In this document: positions 1 through 8,063 of the stretch, piece after piece
How the letters are laid out: the number at the start of each line of letters is the position of its first letter
Numbering within the stretch: the first letter of the stretch is position 1
Source: Streptomyces venezuelae
Lineage (GTDB): Bacteria; Actinomycetota; Actinomycetes; Streptomycetales; Streptomycetaceae
Direction: 5' to 3'
Length of the DNA stretch: 64,000 nt
Assembly (NCBI RefSeq): GCF_008642335.1
Contig: NZ_CP029191.1
Span: 2,976,001 to 3,040,000, forward strand
Made by a program: the position numbers and the translations under genes
The notes under the pieces: model-generated
The model's input: only the letters and a program-made list of their open reading frames with translations
What the model was told of the DNA's origin: nothing
Databases searched by the model: none

Positions 1-966
1 GCGCCGGTCGCGGCGTTCGACCGGCGGCGGATCCGGCTGGCGCTCGGGATCTCGCTGGGCGCGGGCCTGCTCCAGTACGCGGGGCAGGACCTGCGGTGGC
101 TGTCGCTGCTGCCCGCCGCGGTCGGCGGGGCGGTCCTCGTGCCGGCGGTGCTCGGGCTGCTGCCGAAGGGGACGTACAGGGCCGCCCGCGGACTGCCCTC
201 CGTCGTACTGCTGCGCGGCGTCGCGGCGGGGTCGTTCATCGCGGCGGAGTCCTTCGTACCGTTGATGCTGGTCACGCAGCGCGGGCTGAGTCCCACCATG
301 GCCGGGCTGTCGCTGGCCGTGGGCGGCGCGACGTGGGCGCTCGGGTCGTACGTGCAGTCACGGCCGCGCATGGAGCCCTACCGGTCGCGGCTCGTCTCGT
401 CCGGGATGGTGCTCGTCGCGGCGTCCATCCTGGCCGCGCCGTCCGTCCTCATCGAGGGCGTGCCCGGGTGGGTCGTGGGCGTCGCCTGGGGCTTCGGATG
501 CTTCGGCATGGGCATGGTGATCGCCTCGACCAGCGTGCTGCTGCTGCGGCTCTCCGCGCCCGAGGACGCGGGATCGAACTCGGCGGCGCTGCAGATCTCG
601 GACGGCCTGTCGAACGTGCTGCTGCTGGCCGCCGGAGGTGCGGCGTTCGCGGCGCTCGGCGGCGGGACCGTGGGGGCGGGCCACGGGGCGGACGACGCCG
701 CGGGGTCGCACCCCGCCGCCTTCGTCGCCGTCTTCCTGCCGATGGCCGCGGTCGCCCTGGCCGGGGCATGGGTCGGGACGAGGCTGCGGGGGCCGCAGGC
801 GCCGGACGAGACGGCGGTCGCGTCGGTCCCGGCGGCGGACGGGACGGGACTCGTGGTGACCGACGTCGTGACGGACGTACGCATGGACGTCCTGTCGGAC
901 ACGGCACCGGACACGGCACCGAACGTGACCTCGGACGTGACCTCGGACGTACGGACGCGAGAGTGA
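1..966 (+). CDS. MFS transporter, C-terminal part (5' end outside window)
   Basis: The reading frame is open from base 1, so the gene begins upstream of the window; about 321 residues are visible. They are strongly hydrophobic, with several segments that look like transmembrane helices (for example around the residues coded at 180-300, 400-540 and 600-660). The composition and the small-residue-rich helices fit the C-terminal half of a major facilitator drug/metabolite exporter. The last ~50 residues (from about 810) are a soluble, Asp/Thr/Val-rich tail built from a short repeated VTSDVTSDV-like pattern, which is unusual for the family and probably disordered. The substrate cannot be inferred. 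The family call is by overall character only; no complete motif A is in view. Confidence 0.7.
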   Translation, partial: APVAAFDRRRIRLALGISLGAGLLQYAGQDLRWLSLLPAAVGGAVLVPAVLGLLPKGTYRAARGLPSVVLLRGVAAGSFIAAESFVPLMLVTQRGLSPTMAGLSLAVGGATWALGSYVQSRPRMEPYRSRLVSSGMVLVAASILAAPSVLIEGVPGWVVGVAWGFGCFGMGMVIASTSVLLLRLSAPEDAGSNSAALQISDGLSNVLLLAAGGAAFAALGGGTVGAGHGADDAAGSHPAAFVAVFLPMAAVALAGAWVGTRLRGPQAPDETAVASVPAADGTGLVVTDVVTDVRMDVLSDTAPDTAPNVTSDVTSDVRTRE

Positions 967-1103
967 ACGTACGTCCCGACACCTCCGTGTGAGACCCGTC
1001 GCACCCGCCCCGGTCACCGCCCCGACCTCAGTGGAACGTCAACGCATCACCGGTAAGGTGGCCCGGTTGTCATACGTGCCGCCGACCCGCGAACCCGGAG
1101 ACC

Positions 1104-2903
1104 GTGACTACCACCAGCGCCGCCGCCAACTCCTCCCACCACCTCTCTCCCGCCTTCCCCGGCCGTGCCCCCTGGGGCACCGCCAACAAGCTGCGCGCCT
1201 GGCAGCAGGCGGCGATGGACCGGTACATCCAGGAGCAGCCGCGAGACTTCCTCGCCGTCGCCACCCCCGGCGCCGGCAAGACGACGTTCGCGCTCACGCT
1301 CGCGTCCTGGCTGTTGCACCACCACGTCGTCCAGCAGGTCACCGTCGTCGCGCCCACCGAGCACCTGAAGAAGCAGTGGGCCGAGGCCGCCGCCCGTGTG
1401 GGCATCAAGCTGGACCCCGAGTACAGCGCGGGACCGCTGAGCAAGGAGTACCACGGCGTCGCCGTGACGTACGCGGGCGTCGGCGTGCGACCGATGCTGC
1501 ACCGCAACCGCTCCGAGCAGCGCAAGACGCTCGTGATCCTCGACGAGATCCACCACGCGGGAGACAGCAAGTCGTGGGGCGAGGCGTGCCTGGAGGCGTT
1601 CGAGCCGGCCACCCGCCGCCTCGCGCTCACCGGTACGCCGTTCCGGTCCGACACGAACCCGATCCCCTTCGTGCAGTACGCCGAGGGAACGGACGGAATC
1701 CGGCGGTCCGCCGCCGACTACACGTACGGCTACGGCAGCGCGCTCGGCGACGGCGTCGTCCGGCCCGTCATCTTCCTCTCGTACTCGGGCAACATGCGCT
1801 GGCGCACCAAGGCCGGTGACGAGATCGCCGCGCGGCTCGGCGAGCCGATGACGAAGGACGCCGTCAGCCAGGCCTGGCGCACCGCGCTCGACCCGCGCGG
1901 CGAGTGGATGCCGAACGTCCTCAAGGCCGCCGACAAGCGGCTGACCGAGGTCAGGAAGGCCATCCCGGACGCGGGCGGCCTCGTCATCGCGTCCGACCAG
2001 GACTCCGCGCGTGCGTACGCCAAGCTGATCCGCGAGATCACCGGGACCAAGGCCACCGTCGTCCTCTCCGACGACACCGGCGCGTCCAAGCGCATCGACG
2101 ACTTCAGCGCCAGTACGGACCGGTGGATGGTCGCGGTCCGCATGGTGTCCGAGGGCGTCGACGTGCCGCGCCTCGCGGTCGGCGTGTACGCGACCACCAT
2201 CTCGACGCCGCTCTTCTTCGCGCAGGCCGTCGGCCGTTTCGTACGGTCCCGGCGGCGCGGCGAGACCGCGTCCGTCTTCCTGCCCACCGTCCCCGACCTG
2301 CTCACCTTCGCCAACGAGATGGAGGTGGAGCGGGACCACGCCCTCGACAAGCCGAAGAAGGAGGGCGAGGAGGACCCCTACGCCGAGTCCGAGAAGGAGA
2401 TGGACGAGGCGAACAAGGAGCAGGACGAGGACACCGGGGAGCAGGAGCAGTTCTCCTTCGAGGCGCTGGAGTCCGAGGCCGTCTTCGACCGCGTGCTGTT
2501 CGACGGCGCCGAGTTCGGCATGCAGGCGCACCCGGGGAGTGAAGAGGAGCAGGACTACCTCGGTATTCCGGGGCTCCTCGAACCCGATCAGGTGCAGATG
2601 CTGCTCCAGAAGCGGCAGGCCCGGCAGATCGCCCACAGCAGGAAGAAGCCGGACGAAGAGGCCGACCTCCTTGAACTGCCCGCCGAGCGGCGGCCCGTCG
2701 TCTCCCACAAGGAGCTCCTCGGGCTGCGCAAGCAGCTCAACACGATGGTCGGCGCGTACGTCCATCAGAGCGGAAAGCCGCACGGCGTGATCCACACCGA
2801 GCTGCGCCGCACGTGCGGCGGGCCGCCGAGCGCGGAGGCCACGGCGGGGCAGCTGCGGCAGCGCATCGAGAAGGTCCAGGAGTGGGCCACCCGCATGAAG
2901 TGA
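1104..2903 (+). CDS. DEAD/DEAH-box (SF2) helicase
   Basis: A 599-residue superfamily 2 ATP-dependent helicase. Walker A is TPGAGKT (residues 54-60), the DEAH-like Walker B is DEIHH (147-151), and the C-terminal RecA domain carries SEGVDVPRL and QAVGRFVRSR (roughly 350-395), as expected for motifs V and VI. An acidic, probably disordered linker rich in Glu/Asp follows at about 430-455, then a C-terminal extension of unknown role. The GTG start at 1104 is preceded by GGAG. The nucleic-acid substrate is not known from sequence; the family includes repair and restriction-type translocases. No nuclease domain is visible and no methylase is nearby, so a restriction role is unlikely. Confidence 0.85.
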   Translation: MTTTSAAANSSHHLSPAFPGRAPWGTANKLRAWQQAAMDRYIQEQPRDFLAVATPGAGKTTFALTLASWLLHHHVVQQVTVVAPTEHLKKQWAEAAARVGIKLDPEYSAGPLSKEYHGVAVTYAGVGVRPMLHRNRSEQRKTLVILDEIHHAGDSKSWGEACLEAFEPATRRLALTGTPFRSDTNPIPFVQYAEGTDGIRRSAADYTYGYGSALGDGVVRPVIFLSYSGNMRWRTKAGDEIAARLGEPMTKDAVSQAWRTALDPRGEWMPNVLKAADKRLTEVRKAIPDAGGLVIASDQDSARAYAKLIREITGTKATVVLSDDTGASKRIDDFSASTDRWMVAVRMVSEGVDVPRLAVGVYATTISTPLFFAQAVGRFVRSRRRGETASVFLPTVPDLLTFANEMEVERDHALDKPKKEGEEDPYAESEKEMDEANKEQDEDTGEQEQFSFEALESEAVFDRVLFDGAEFGMQAHPGSEEEQDYLGIPGLLEPDQVQMLLQKRQARQIAHSRKKPDEEADLLELPAERRPVVSHKELLGLRKQLNTMVGAYVHQSGKPHGVIHTELRRTCGGPPSAEATAGQLRQRIEKVQEWATRMK

Positions 2904-3219
2904 CGTTCGAGTAAGGAGCCGGGGGTTCCGAGTGGGGAGGTCCTGTGCGGACGGGGTGCGCGCGGCCTCCGGGGCGGCCACCGCGTATTGGGGCAATGGG
3001 GGGCGCTAGGGGCGTCCCCGTGCCCGGATTCTGGACGAAGTCTTCCGCTCAGCGGGACGGCCTCGCTAATGTCCCCGCAAAGCACACGCCCCGTGGCAGC
3101 GCCGCCGCGGAGCGCAGCCGGTGTTCCGACCGGCGGCCTCTGACGCGCGTCGCCCACGGGACCGGCGACGCAACCGCCGCGTAGGGGGGCCGCCGACCCT
3201 CACCTAAGGAGTGGGCGTC
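2904..3219. other. 316-base intergenic region before the IclR gene
   Basis: This separates the helicase stop from the IclR start. It is GC-rich with imperfect dyads, for example around 3100-3150, but I see no gene, tRNA or convincing hairpin terminator. It presumably holds the IclR-gene promoter. AAGGAG at 3206-3211 is the Shine-Dalgarno site of the downstream gene. Confidence 0.4.
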
Positions 3220-3861
3220 GTGACCGCGGAGACTTCCCAGACGCTCGACCGAGGACTGCGCGTCCTCAAGCTGCTGGCCGACACCGACCACGGCCTTACG
3301 GTCACCGAGCTCTCCAACAAGCTCGGGGTGAACCGCACGGTGGTCTACCGCCTGCTCGCCACGCTCGAACAGCACGCGCTCGTGCGCCGCGACCTGGGCG
3401 GCCGGGCCCGCGTCGGCCTCGGCGTGCTGCGGCTCGGACGGCAGGTGCACCCGCTGGTGCGCGAGGCCGCGCTGCCGGCGCTGCGCTCGCTCGCGGAGGA
3501 CATAGGCGCGACGGCCCACCTCACCCTCGTCGACGGCTCGGAGGCCCTCGCGGTCGCGGTGGTCGAGCCGACGTGGACGGACTACCACGTCGCGTACCGG
3601 ACGGGTTTCCGTCATCCGCTCGACCGGGGAGCGGCGGGCCGCGCGATCCTCGCGGCCCGGCAGGGCCTGGTCACCGACCCCGGCTACGCGCTCACACACG
3701 GCGAGCTGGAGGCCGGCGCGAGTGGGGCCGCGGCGCCGCTGGTGGGCGTGACGGGGCTTGAGGGCAGCGTGGGCGTCGTCATGCTGGCGGATTCCGTGCC
3801 GGAGAGGGTGGGGCCGCGGGTGGTGGACGCGGCGCGTGAAGTCGCCGATGCGTTGCGCTGA
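3220..3861 (+). CDS. IclR-family transcriptional regulator
   Basis: A 213-residue DNA-binding regulator. The N-terminal winged helix-turn-helix (about residues 7-60, with TVTELSNKLGVNRTVVYRLL) is followed by an IclR effector-binding domain that is shorter than usual (IclR proteins are commonly about 250 residues). Two in-frame GTG codons occur at 3211 and 3220. I chose 3220 because AAGGAG at 3206-3211 then sits eight bases upstream, whereas it would overlap a start at 3211. No obvious target operon adjoins it; the next gene is a secreted protease. The effector is unknown. Confidence 0.85.
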   Translation: MTAETSQTLDRGLRVLKLLADTDHGLTVTELSNKLGVNRTVVYRLLATLEQHALVRRDLGGRARVGLGVLRLGRQVHPLVREAALPALRSLAEDIGATAHLTLVDGSEALAVAVVEPTWTDYHVAYRTGFRHPLDRGAAGRAILAARQGLVTDPGYALTHGELEAGASGAAAPLVGVTGLEGSVGVVMLADSVPERVGPRVVDAAREVADALR

Positions 3862-3877
3862 GGGTGCTGCGATATCA

Positions 3878-3925
3878 AGCCCGTCCGGCGATTGAGGACG
3901 AGCCCGGCGCAGCCGGCGATGACCG
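3878..3925. repeat. Streptomyces-type intergenic repeat
   Basis: The segment starting TCAAGCCCGTCCGGCGATTG resembles a short repetitive extragenic element that I recall as scattered through Streptomyces genomes, usually 3' of genes. Here it lies between the IclR gene stop and the S16 protease start and contains a GGCGCAGCCGG-type dyad. No second copy was recognised in this window, so the call rests on memory of the family. Confidence 0.45.
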
Positions 3926-3964
3926 GCGCCCGGGGCCGGAGACGCCGCACGTTAGATTGATCCC

Positions 3965-4765
3965 GTGTTCTCTCGTCTCACGCGCCCCCAGGCCCTCACC
4001 CTCTGCGCCCTGCCCGTCGTGGCGCTGCTCGCCGTCGCGGGGCTCGCGCCGTTGCCGTTCGCCGTGGCGCAGCCCGGGGGGACGGCCGACGTGCTCGGGA
4101 AGCACGACGGGAAGCCCGTCCTGACGATCAGCGGCCTGCCCACCCGGGAGACCCGCGGCGAGCTGCGGATGACCACCATCGTGGCCACGGGGCCGCAGAT
4201 GGATGTGTATCTCGGCGACGTCATCGACGGATGGTTCCGTAGCGACCGGGCCGTGATGCCCAAGGACTCCGTCTACCCCGTCGGCGACGACGTCAAGGAA
4301 GTCGAGAAGCACAATCTCGGCGACATGAAGAAGTCGCAGGACGCGGCGACGGACGCGGCGCTGAACTACCTCAAGGCGAACGGCGTCGACGACACCGACA
4401 AGGTGAAGGTCAAGGCCGACCTCGGGAAGATCGGCGGGCCGAGCGCGGGCCTGTTCCTCTCGCTCGGCATCATCGACAAGATCGACGGCGACGGCAGCGG
4501 CGGCGACCTCACGGGCGGCCGCAAGATCGCGGGCACCGGCACGATCACGGCCGACGGCAAGGTCGGCCCGGTCGGCGGCGTCGCCCTCAAGACGCAGGCT
4601 GCGGGCCGCGACGGCGCCACGGTCTTCCTCGTACCGAAGGACGAGTGCTCGGACGCTCAGGCCGAGCTGCCGAAGGGTCTGCGGCTCGTACCGATCACGA
4701 CGCTGAAGGGAACGGTCGACGCGCTGCGGGCGCTGGAAAAGGGCGGGAAGGTCCCGAGCTGCTGA
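3965..4765 (+). CDS. Secreted/membrane-anchored Lon-type (S16) serine protease-like protein
   Basis: A 266-residue protein. An N-terminal hydrophobic segment (about residues 9-37) acts as a signal peptide or anchor. The C-terminal half is a Lon-protease catalytic fold with the GGPSAGL motif (Ser160 as nucleophile) and the general-base Lys209 in GGVALK, the Ser-Lys dyad of family S16. There is no AAA+ ATPase domain. Related exported YlbL-type proteases normally carry a PDZ domain between the anchor and the protease; the roughly 100 residues in that place (about 40-140) show no recognisable PDZ. It probably works outside the membrane, in ATP-independent processing or turnover. The GTG start at 3965 is the only good start before the signal sequence. 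Confidence 0.8.
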   Translation: MFSRLTRPQALTLCALPVVALLAVAGLAPLPFAVAQPGGTADVLGKHDGKPVLTISGLPTRETRGELRMTTIVATGPQMDVYLGDVIDGWFRSDRAVMPKDSVYPVGDDVKEVEKHNLGDMKKSQDAATDAALNYLKANGVDDTDKVKVKADLGKIGGPSAGLFLSLGIIDKIDGDGSGGDLTGGRKIAGTGTITADGKVGPVGGVALKTQAAGRDGATVFLVPKDECSDAQAELPKGLRLVPITTLKGTVDALRALEKGGKVPSC

Positions 4766-4916
4766 CCAGCCGCAGCCCCAACTCGACGAGACTCCAGCCC
4801 ACTTGAGCGCGGAGGTGGCGGCGCCTCACTCGGCGGCGCGGAGCCGCGTGCCGTAACCGTGCGGCGCGCTCCTCGTGCAGCTTCAGATGTACGTACGGGT
4901 CCATGACCCGCTCCTC

Positions 4917-5531
4917 TCAGTTGCCGTCGGCCGGGTGCGGCCGGGTCGGGAAGATGTGGGAGTGGACGCGCACTTGGGCCACGTCCGGGGTGCCCTCGGG
5001 CGGGGCCGCGTCCCGGTAGCTCTCCACGAGCGCGTTGACCCTGTGGCTCAGTTCGGTCGCCTGGGCGGGGCTCAGGGTCAGGGTGTAGTCACTCGTGTCC
5101 GCCGCCTCGTCCCACGCCTTCGACCACTCGTGCCGTGTCGCGATCCACGTGGTCACTTCCTGGGAGCGCTGCGTCGCGTACTCGTACAGGAGCGTGCTGA
5201 GCGCGGCCTGCACCTCCGGGTTCGGGTCCCGGATCAGTTCCTCGTCGGTGCGCGTGCCCTGGTGGGCGGAGCGCCACCACCGCTCGCGGCCCTTGTTGCG
5301 GTCCGGGTCGTCCTCGACGAACCCGTACTCCGCGAGCTGCCGCAGGTGGTAGCTGGTCGCGCCGCTCGACTCGCCGAGTCGGGCGGCGAGTTGGGACGCC
5401 GTGGCCGGGCCGTCGTGGCGCAGAGAGGTGAGCAGCCGCATCCGGAGGGGGTGCGCGAGGCCCCGCAGTGAGCGGGGGTTCAGGTGATGGACGTTCCGGG
5501 GGCGGGGCCCGGACGGGGCGTCTTCCGTCAT
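4917..5531 (-). CDS. ArsR-like winged-helix transcriptional regulator
   Basis: A 204-residue regulator. The N-terminal winged helix-turn-helix (about residues 18-75: LRGLAHPLRMRLL, then GPATASQLAARLGES and SSGATSYHLRQL) is typical of ArsR/HTH_20 repressors. A Trp-rich C-terminal domain of unknown ligand follows. No cysteine metal site of the classical ArsR type is visible. The frame is open further upstream, but I place the start at the ATG at 5531. The -10-like TACGCT lies seven bases upstream of this ATG and no Shine-Dalgarno is present, so the mRNA may be leaderless. A perfect 18-base inverted repeat covers the promoter, which suggests autorepression. Confidence 0.82.
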   Translation of the reverse strand: MTEDAPSGPRPRNVHHLNPRSLRGLAHPLRMRLLTSLRHDGPATASQLAARLGESSGATSYHLRQLAEYGFVEDDPDRNKGRERWWRSAHQGTRTDEELIRDPNPEVQAALSTLLYEYATQRSQEVTTWIATRHEWSKAWDEAADTSDYTLTLSPAQATELSHRVNALVESYRDAAPPEGTPDVAQVRVHSHIFPTRPHPADGN

Positions 5532-5549
5532 GCTCAGCAGCGTAGGGAT

Positions 5550-5591
5550 GCAAAGACTCCGTTGCAACAGTTTTTGCAACGGAGTCTTTGC
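5550..5591 (-). promoter_or_regulatory. Perfect 18-base inverted repeat over the ArsR-like gene promoter
   Basis: Arms at 5550-5567 and 5574-5591 are perfect complements (GCAAAGACTCCGTTGCAA and its reverse) with a 6-base spacer. Read on the minus strand, TTGCAA inside the dyad can serve as -35, with a 17-base spacer to TACGCT and then seven bases to the ATG. The dyad therefore overlaps the -35 region of the regulator gene. It could instead act as the terminator of the upstream gene that ends at 5660, since the arms form a strong hairpin. Confidence 0.75.
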
Positions 5592-5602
5592 AAGTTCAGC
5601 GG

Positions 5603-5657
5603 GAGGACCGGGAGAGGACCGGGAGAACCGGGAGAAGACCGGGAGAACCAGGAGAAC
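5603..5657. repeat. Short degenerate tandem repeat (GACCGGGAGA unit)
   Basis: Four to five imperfect copies of a 9-12 base unit, GGACCGGGAGA or AACCGGGAGA, run up to the stop codon of the 5660-6607 gene. The tract is noncoding. Confidence 0.6.
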
Positions 5658-5659
5658 TG

Positions 5660-6607
5660 CTACTCGATGGCCGCGCGGACTTCCGCCGGAGCAGCCTCGG
5701 CCATCTCGGCGAGGATCTTCTCTCTGGCCGCGGCGGGGGCCCACGACGAGGCGTACACAAGCGTCTCGACCCACTCCGCGTTCGCGGCGGCCAGCGCACC
5801 GCTATGGGCCCAGAGCCAGTCCGGGTCGTAGTCGCGGAACGTCAGCGGCGTGTCGCCGGGACCGATGCCGGCGAGCGCGAGCTCCTTGGTCAGGGTGAGA
5901 GCCGGACCGTCGACGGGGGCGCCCGCGTCGTCCACCACGAGGAGCCTCTCGTGCAGCAGCAGCGCCGCACCACTGAGCAGCGTGGCCGGGGCACGGCGCG
6001 GGTCAGGAGTCTTGGCGAGCCACTCCCGGCGCCGGGCCACCGCGCCCGCCACGAGTTCAGCCCCGGCGGCCTGCCGCTCGTTGGTGAAGAAGTCGTAGGC
6101 CGCCCGCACCAGATGAGGGTCCTCGGCGTTCAGGAGACCGGCCATGGCACCGCTCAGGGCCGTCCGCTCGGCGCCGAGAAGGCGGTAGAGCCGGGTGATC
6201 CACCGCGCGTGCAGCTCGACGCCGGGCGGATCGAACGGGGGACGCAGGGCCGTCTCGGCGACCAGAGCGTCCCAGCCGACGGCTTCGTTCAGCTCCACCC
6301 CGTCGAGGACGGCGGGGAGTTCGAAGTCGGGGTGCCCGCCGCACACCCAGTCCGTGAACGCCGGGGCCAGGTCGTCCGATTCGGAGCCGATCCGGTAGCT
6401 CCAGACCGTGTCCCGCCGGTGGCATCCGCAGGCGTAGCGGCGTCGCTCTCCATCGGGCAGCACTTCCGACCGCACCGGTTCACCGCAGGCCGTGCAGCGC
6501 AGCGCGTTGCAGCCCACGGGGGACGCCCAGCCGAACTCGAACGGCTCCGTCGGCAGCCAGAGACGCGCGCCCACCAGCTCGGGGTAGGGGTTGCAGAAGT
6601 TCGTCAT
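5660..6607 (-). CDS. Conserved-type protein with a zinc-ribbon-like N-terminus; partner of the cargo-like gene upstream
   Basis: A 315-residue soluble protein that I do not recognise. Cys38/Cys41 (CTAC) and Cys60/Cys62 (CGC) form a plausible treble-clef or zinc-ribbon site near the N-terminus. The rest is rich in Trp, Ala and Glu and looks helical. The start codon is three bases after the stop of the cargo-like gene (6611-7948), so the two genes are almost certainly co-transcribed and probably translationally coupled. Position alone suggests an immunity protein, chaperone or second effector for that gene product. No known immunity family could be named from sequence. Confidence 0.6.
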   Translation of the reverse strand: MTNFCNPYPELVGARLWLPTEPFEFGWASPVGCNALRCTACGEPVRSEVLPDGERRRYACGCHRRDTVWSYRIGSESDDLAPAFTDWVCGGHPDFELPAVLDGVELNEAVGWDALVAETALRPPFDPPGVELHARWITRLYRLLGAERTALSGAMAGLLNAEDPHLVRAAYDFFTNERQAAGAELVAGAVARRREWLAKTPDPRRAPATLLSGAALLLHERLLVVDDAGAPVDGPALTLTKELALAGIGPGDTPLTFRDYDPDWLWAHSGALAAANAEWVETLVYASSWAPAAAREKILAEMAEAAPAEVRAAIE

Positions 6608-6610
6608 GCC

Positions 6611-7948
6611 CTAGCTCCCGTTCCTTCCGGCACTGGCACCGGCACCGGCACCGGCACCGGCAGGCGTCGATTCCCCCGGGAACCTGCCGTCCTTGCCGCA
6701 GGCCCGCAGTTCGTCCTCGGTGAGCGGTTTGATGTTCCGGTATATCCCCTGCGTCGGATCGTACTCACAGCCGAACGGCTCGGCCGCGGCCATGATCTCG
6801 ACGAGCGTGTGGTGGCTGGCCCCGACGAGGAACGCGATGGACGCGAGCCGGGCGCCGTACTTGTCCGCCCGGAGCGCCTTCGCGGCGCTCATCATCGTGT
6901 TGGTCGTGCCGGAAGGGCCGCCGCCGAGCGGCAGGCTGAGTTTGCGCTGCGCCTCCACCCAGGTGTTCTTTTCGTTGATCATCCAGACCTTCGCGCCCGC
7001 GAGCCACTTGAGGGCGTCATGCTGCACGTCCCAGCTCGGGTCGTCCTTCGTGTGCACCGCCTTCTGCCGGTCACTGAAGTCGAGGCCGGTCTGCGCGACC
7101 GTGTGCTCGGTGCGGCCGGTCTCGCCGGGATCCGTTTCGGGGTTCAGGGCCTTCAGCACGTCGTCGCGCCGTACTCGCGCGTCCCCCTGGTGTTCCACCG
7201 CCGAGCCCGGGGGTACGGGCGCGATGTCACGGGTGACGACGCTCTCCGGAGTGCCGCCGGCCCGCAGCATCGCGCGACGGCGGTCCAGCAGGAAGGGCAT
7301 GTTCAGCTCGGCCTCCTTCATGCGCCGGTCGATCTCCTCCCGCTTGGCGGAACTGGCGAGGTCGCGGGCCAGCACCTCGGTGAAGAAGCGCACGATGTGG
7401 GTGTACTGCTCGCTCAGCGTGCCCTGGTCGAAGACGGCCATCACGTCGGCCACCGCGGTACCCACGAAGCCCGACTTCTCGACGCCCTCCTGACCGACGG
7501 TGTCGAAGATCTCGGCCAGCCGCTGATCGGCGTGGTCCCAGGCGCCGCCCACCCCGCTGCGGATGTACGCCTTGGCCTTCGTCGCCATGTCGGCCATGGC
7601 GCCTTTCGCGGAGGCGTGCGCGGAGGCCTTGGCCGCGAGCTTGCGTTCAAAGGCCATCGCCTCCACTTCGAACGCGGGGTCGGCGGCCCGCGACTGCCCG
7701 CTGGTGTTGGCGCCGAGCGTCAGGCCGTCGTCCGTGTCCGTGCCCGTACGCTGCACGGATACGGGGCCGCTGCCTAAGTGTCCGGATCCCTGGAGCATTC
7801 CCACCACGGCCCGGTTGCCCATGTGGCGCTGCAGAGCCATGAGCCCCGGGGCGGACCGGTCAGCACGTTGCGCCTGCGCTCGTTCGTGGATCGATGGACG
7901 CCTGTCCTCGGCGCGGTCCGGTCTTCCGCTGTCTCGCTTGTAGCCCAT
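6611..7948 (-). CDS. Candidate eCIS-associated cargo/toxin-like protein
   Basis: A 445-residue protein without a signal peptide. Residues 39-53 read LQRHMGNRAVVGMLQ. This matches the short LQRxxGNRAVxxMLQ motif found near the N-terminus of many actinobacterial proteins linked to extracellular contractile injection systems, often with DUF4157; no DUF4157 HExxH is seen here. A long helical region follows (about 85-260). The C-terminal domain (about 310-425) has GPSGTTNTMM and GASHHTLVEIM, with a His-His pair, and resembles nothing I can name. The tail is (GA)n. I infer a cargo or polymorphic-toxin architecture: a delivery motif, a linker and a C-terminal effector domain. The ATG at 7948 has only a weak Shine-Dalgarno. 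No CIS structural genes are in the window. Confidence 0.55.
   Translation of the reverse strand: MGYKRDSGRPDRAEDRRPSIHERAQAQRADRSAPGLMALQRHMGNRAVVGMLQGSGHLGSGPVSVQRTGTDTDDGLTLGANTSGQSRAADPAFEVEAMAFERKLAAKASAHASAKGAMADMATKAKAYIRSGVGGAWDHADQRLAEIFDTVGQEGVEKSGFVGTAVADVMAVFDQGTLSEQYTHIVRFFTEVLARDLASSAKREEIDRRMKEAELNMPFLLDRRRAMLRAGGTPESVVTRDIAPVPPGSAVEHQGDARVRRDDVLKALNPETDPGETGRTEHTVAQTGLDFSDRQKAVHTKDDPSWDVQHDALKWLAGAKVWMINEKNTWVEAQRKLSLPLGGGPSGTTNTMMSAAKALRADKYGARLASIAFLVGASHHTLVEIMAAAEPFGCEYDPTQGIYRNIKPLTEDELRACGKDGRFPGESTPAGAGAGAGASAGRNGS
6629..6664. repeat. Hexanucleotide repeat (GGCACC)n inside the cargo-like gene
   Basis: About six near-identical CCGGCA/GGCACC hexamers encode the Ala-Gly repeat at the C-terminus of the cargo-like protein, just before its stop. 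Length changes would stay in frame. Confidence 0.75.
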
Positions 7949-8063
7949 GGCAGAAACCTATGGGCGGGCCGTGGTTCGGGATACGGATCAAAGGGCACAC
8001 TCAGGTGCCTTCATCGGGCGGGTGTGGGGCGGGCGTCGGGAGGGCGTCGGGCGGGCGTGGGTT

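Noticed and set aside
1047..2996. A 649-residue open frame on the minus strand opposite the helicase gene
   Set aside because: It is an antisense shadow caused by high GC; the plus strand has Walker and DEAH motifs and proper codon bias.
2945..3184. A 79-residue open frame before the IclR gene
   Set aside because: It has a weak start, no domain and intergenic-like composition.
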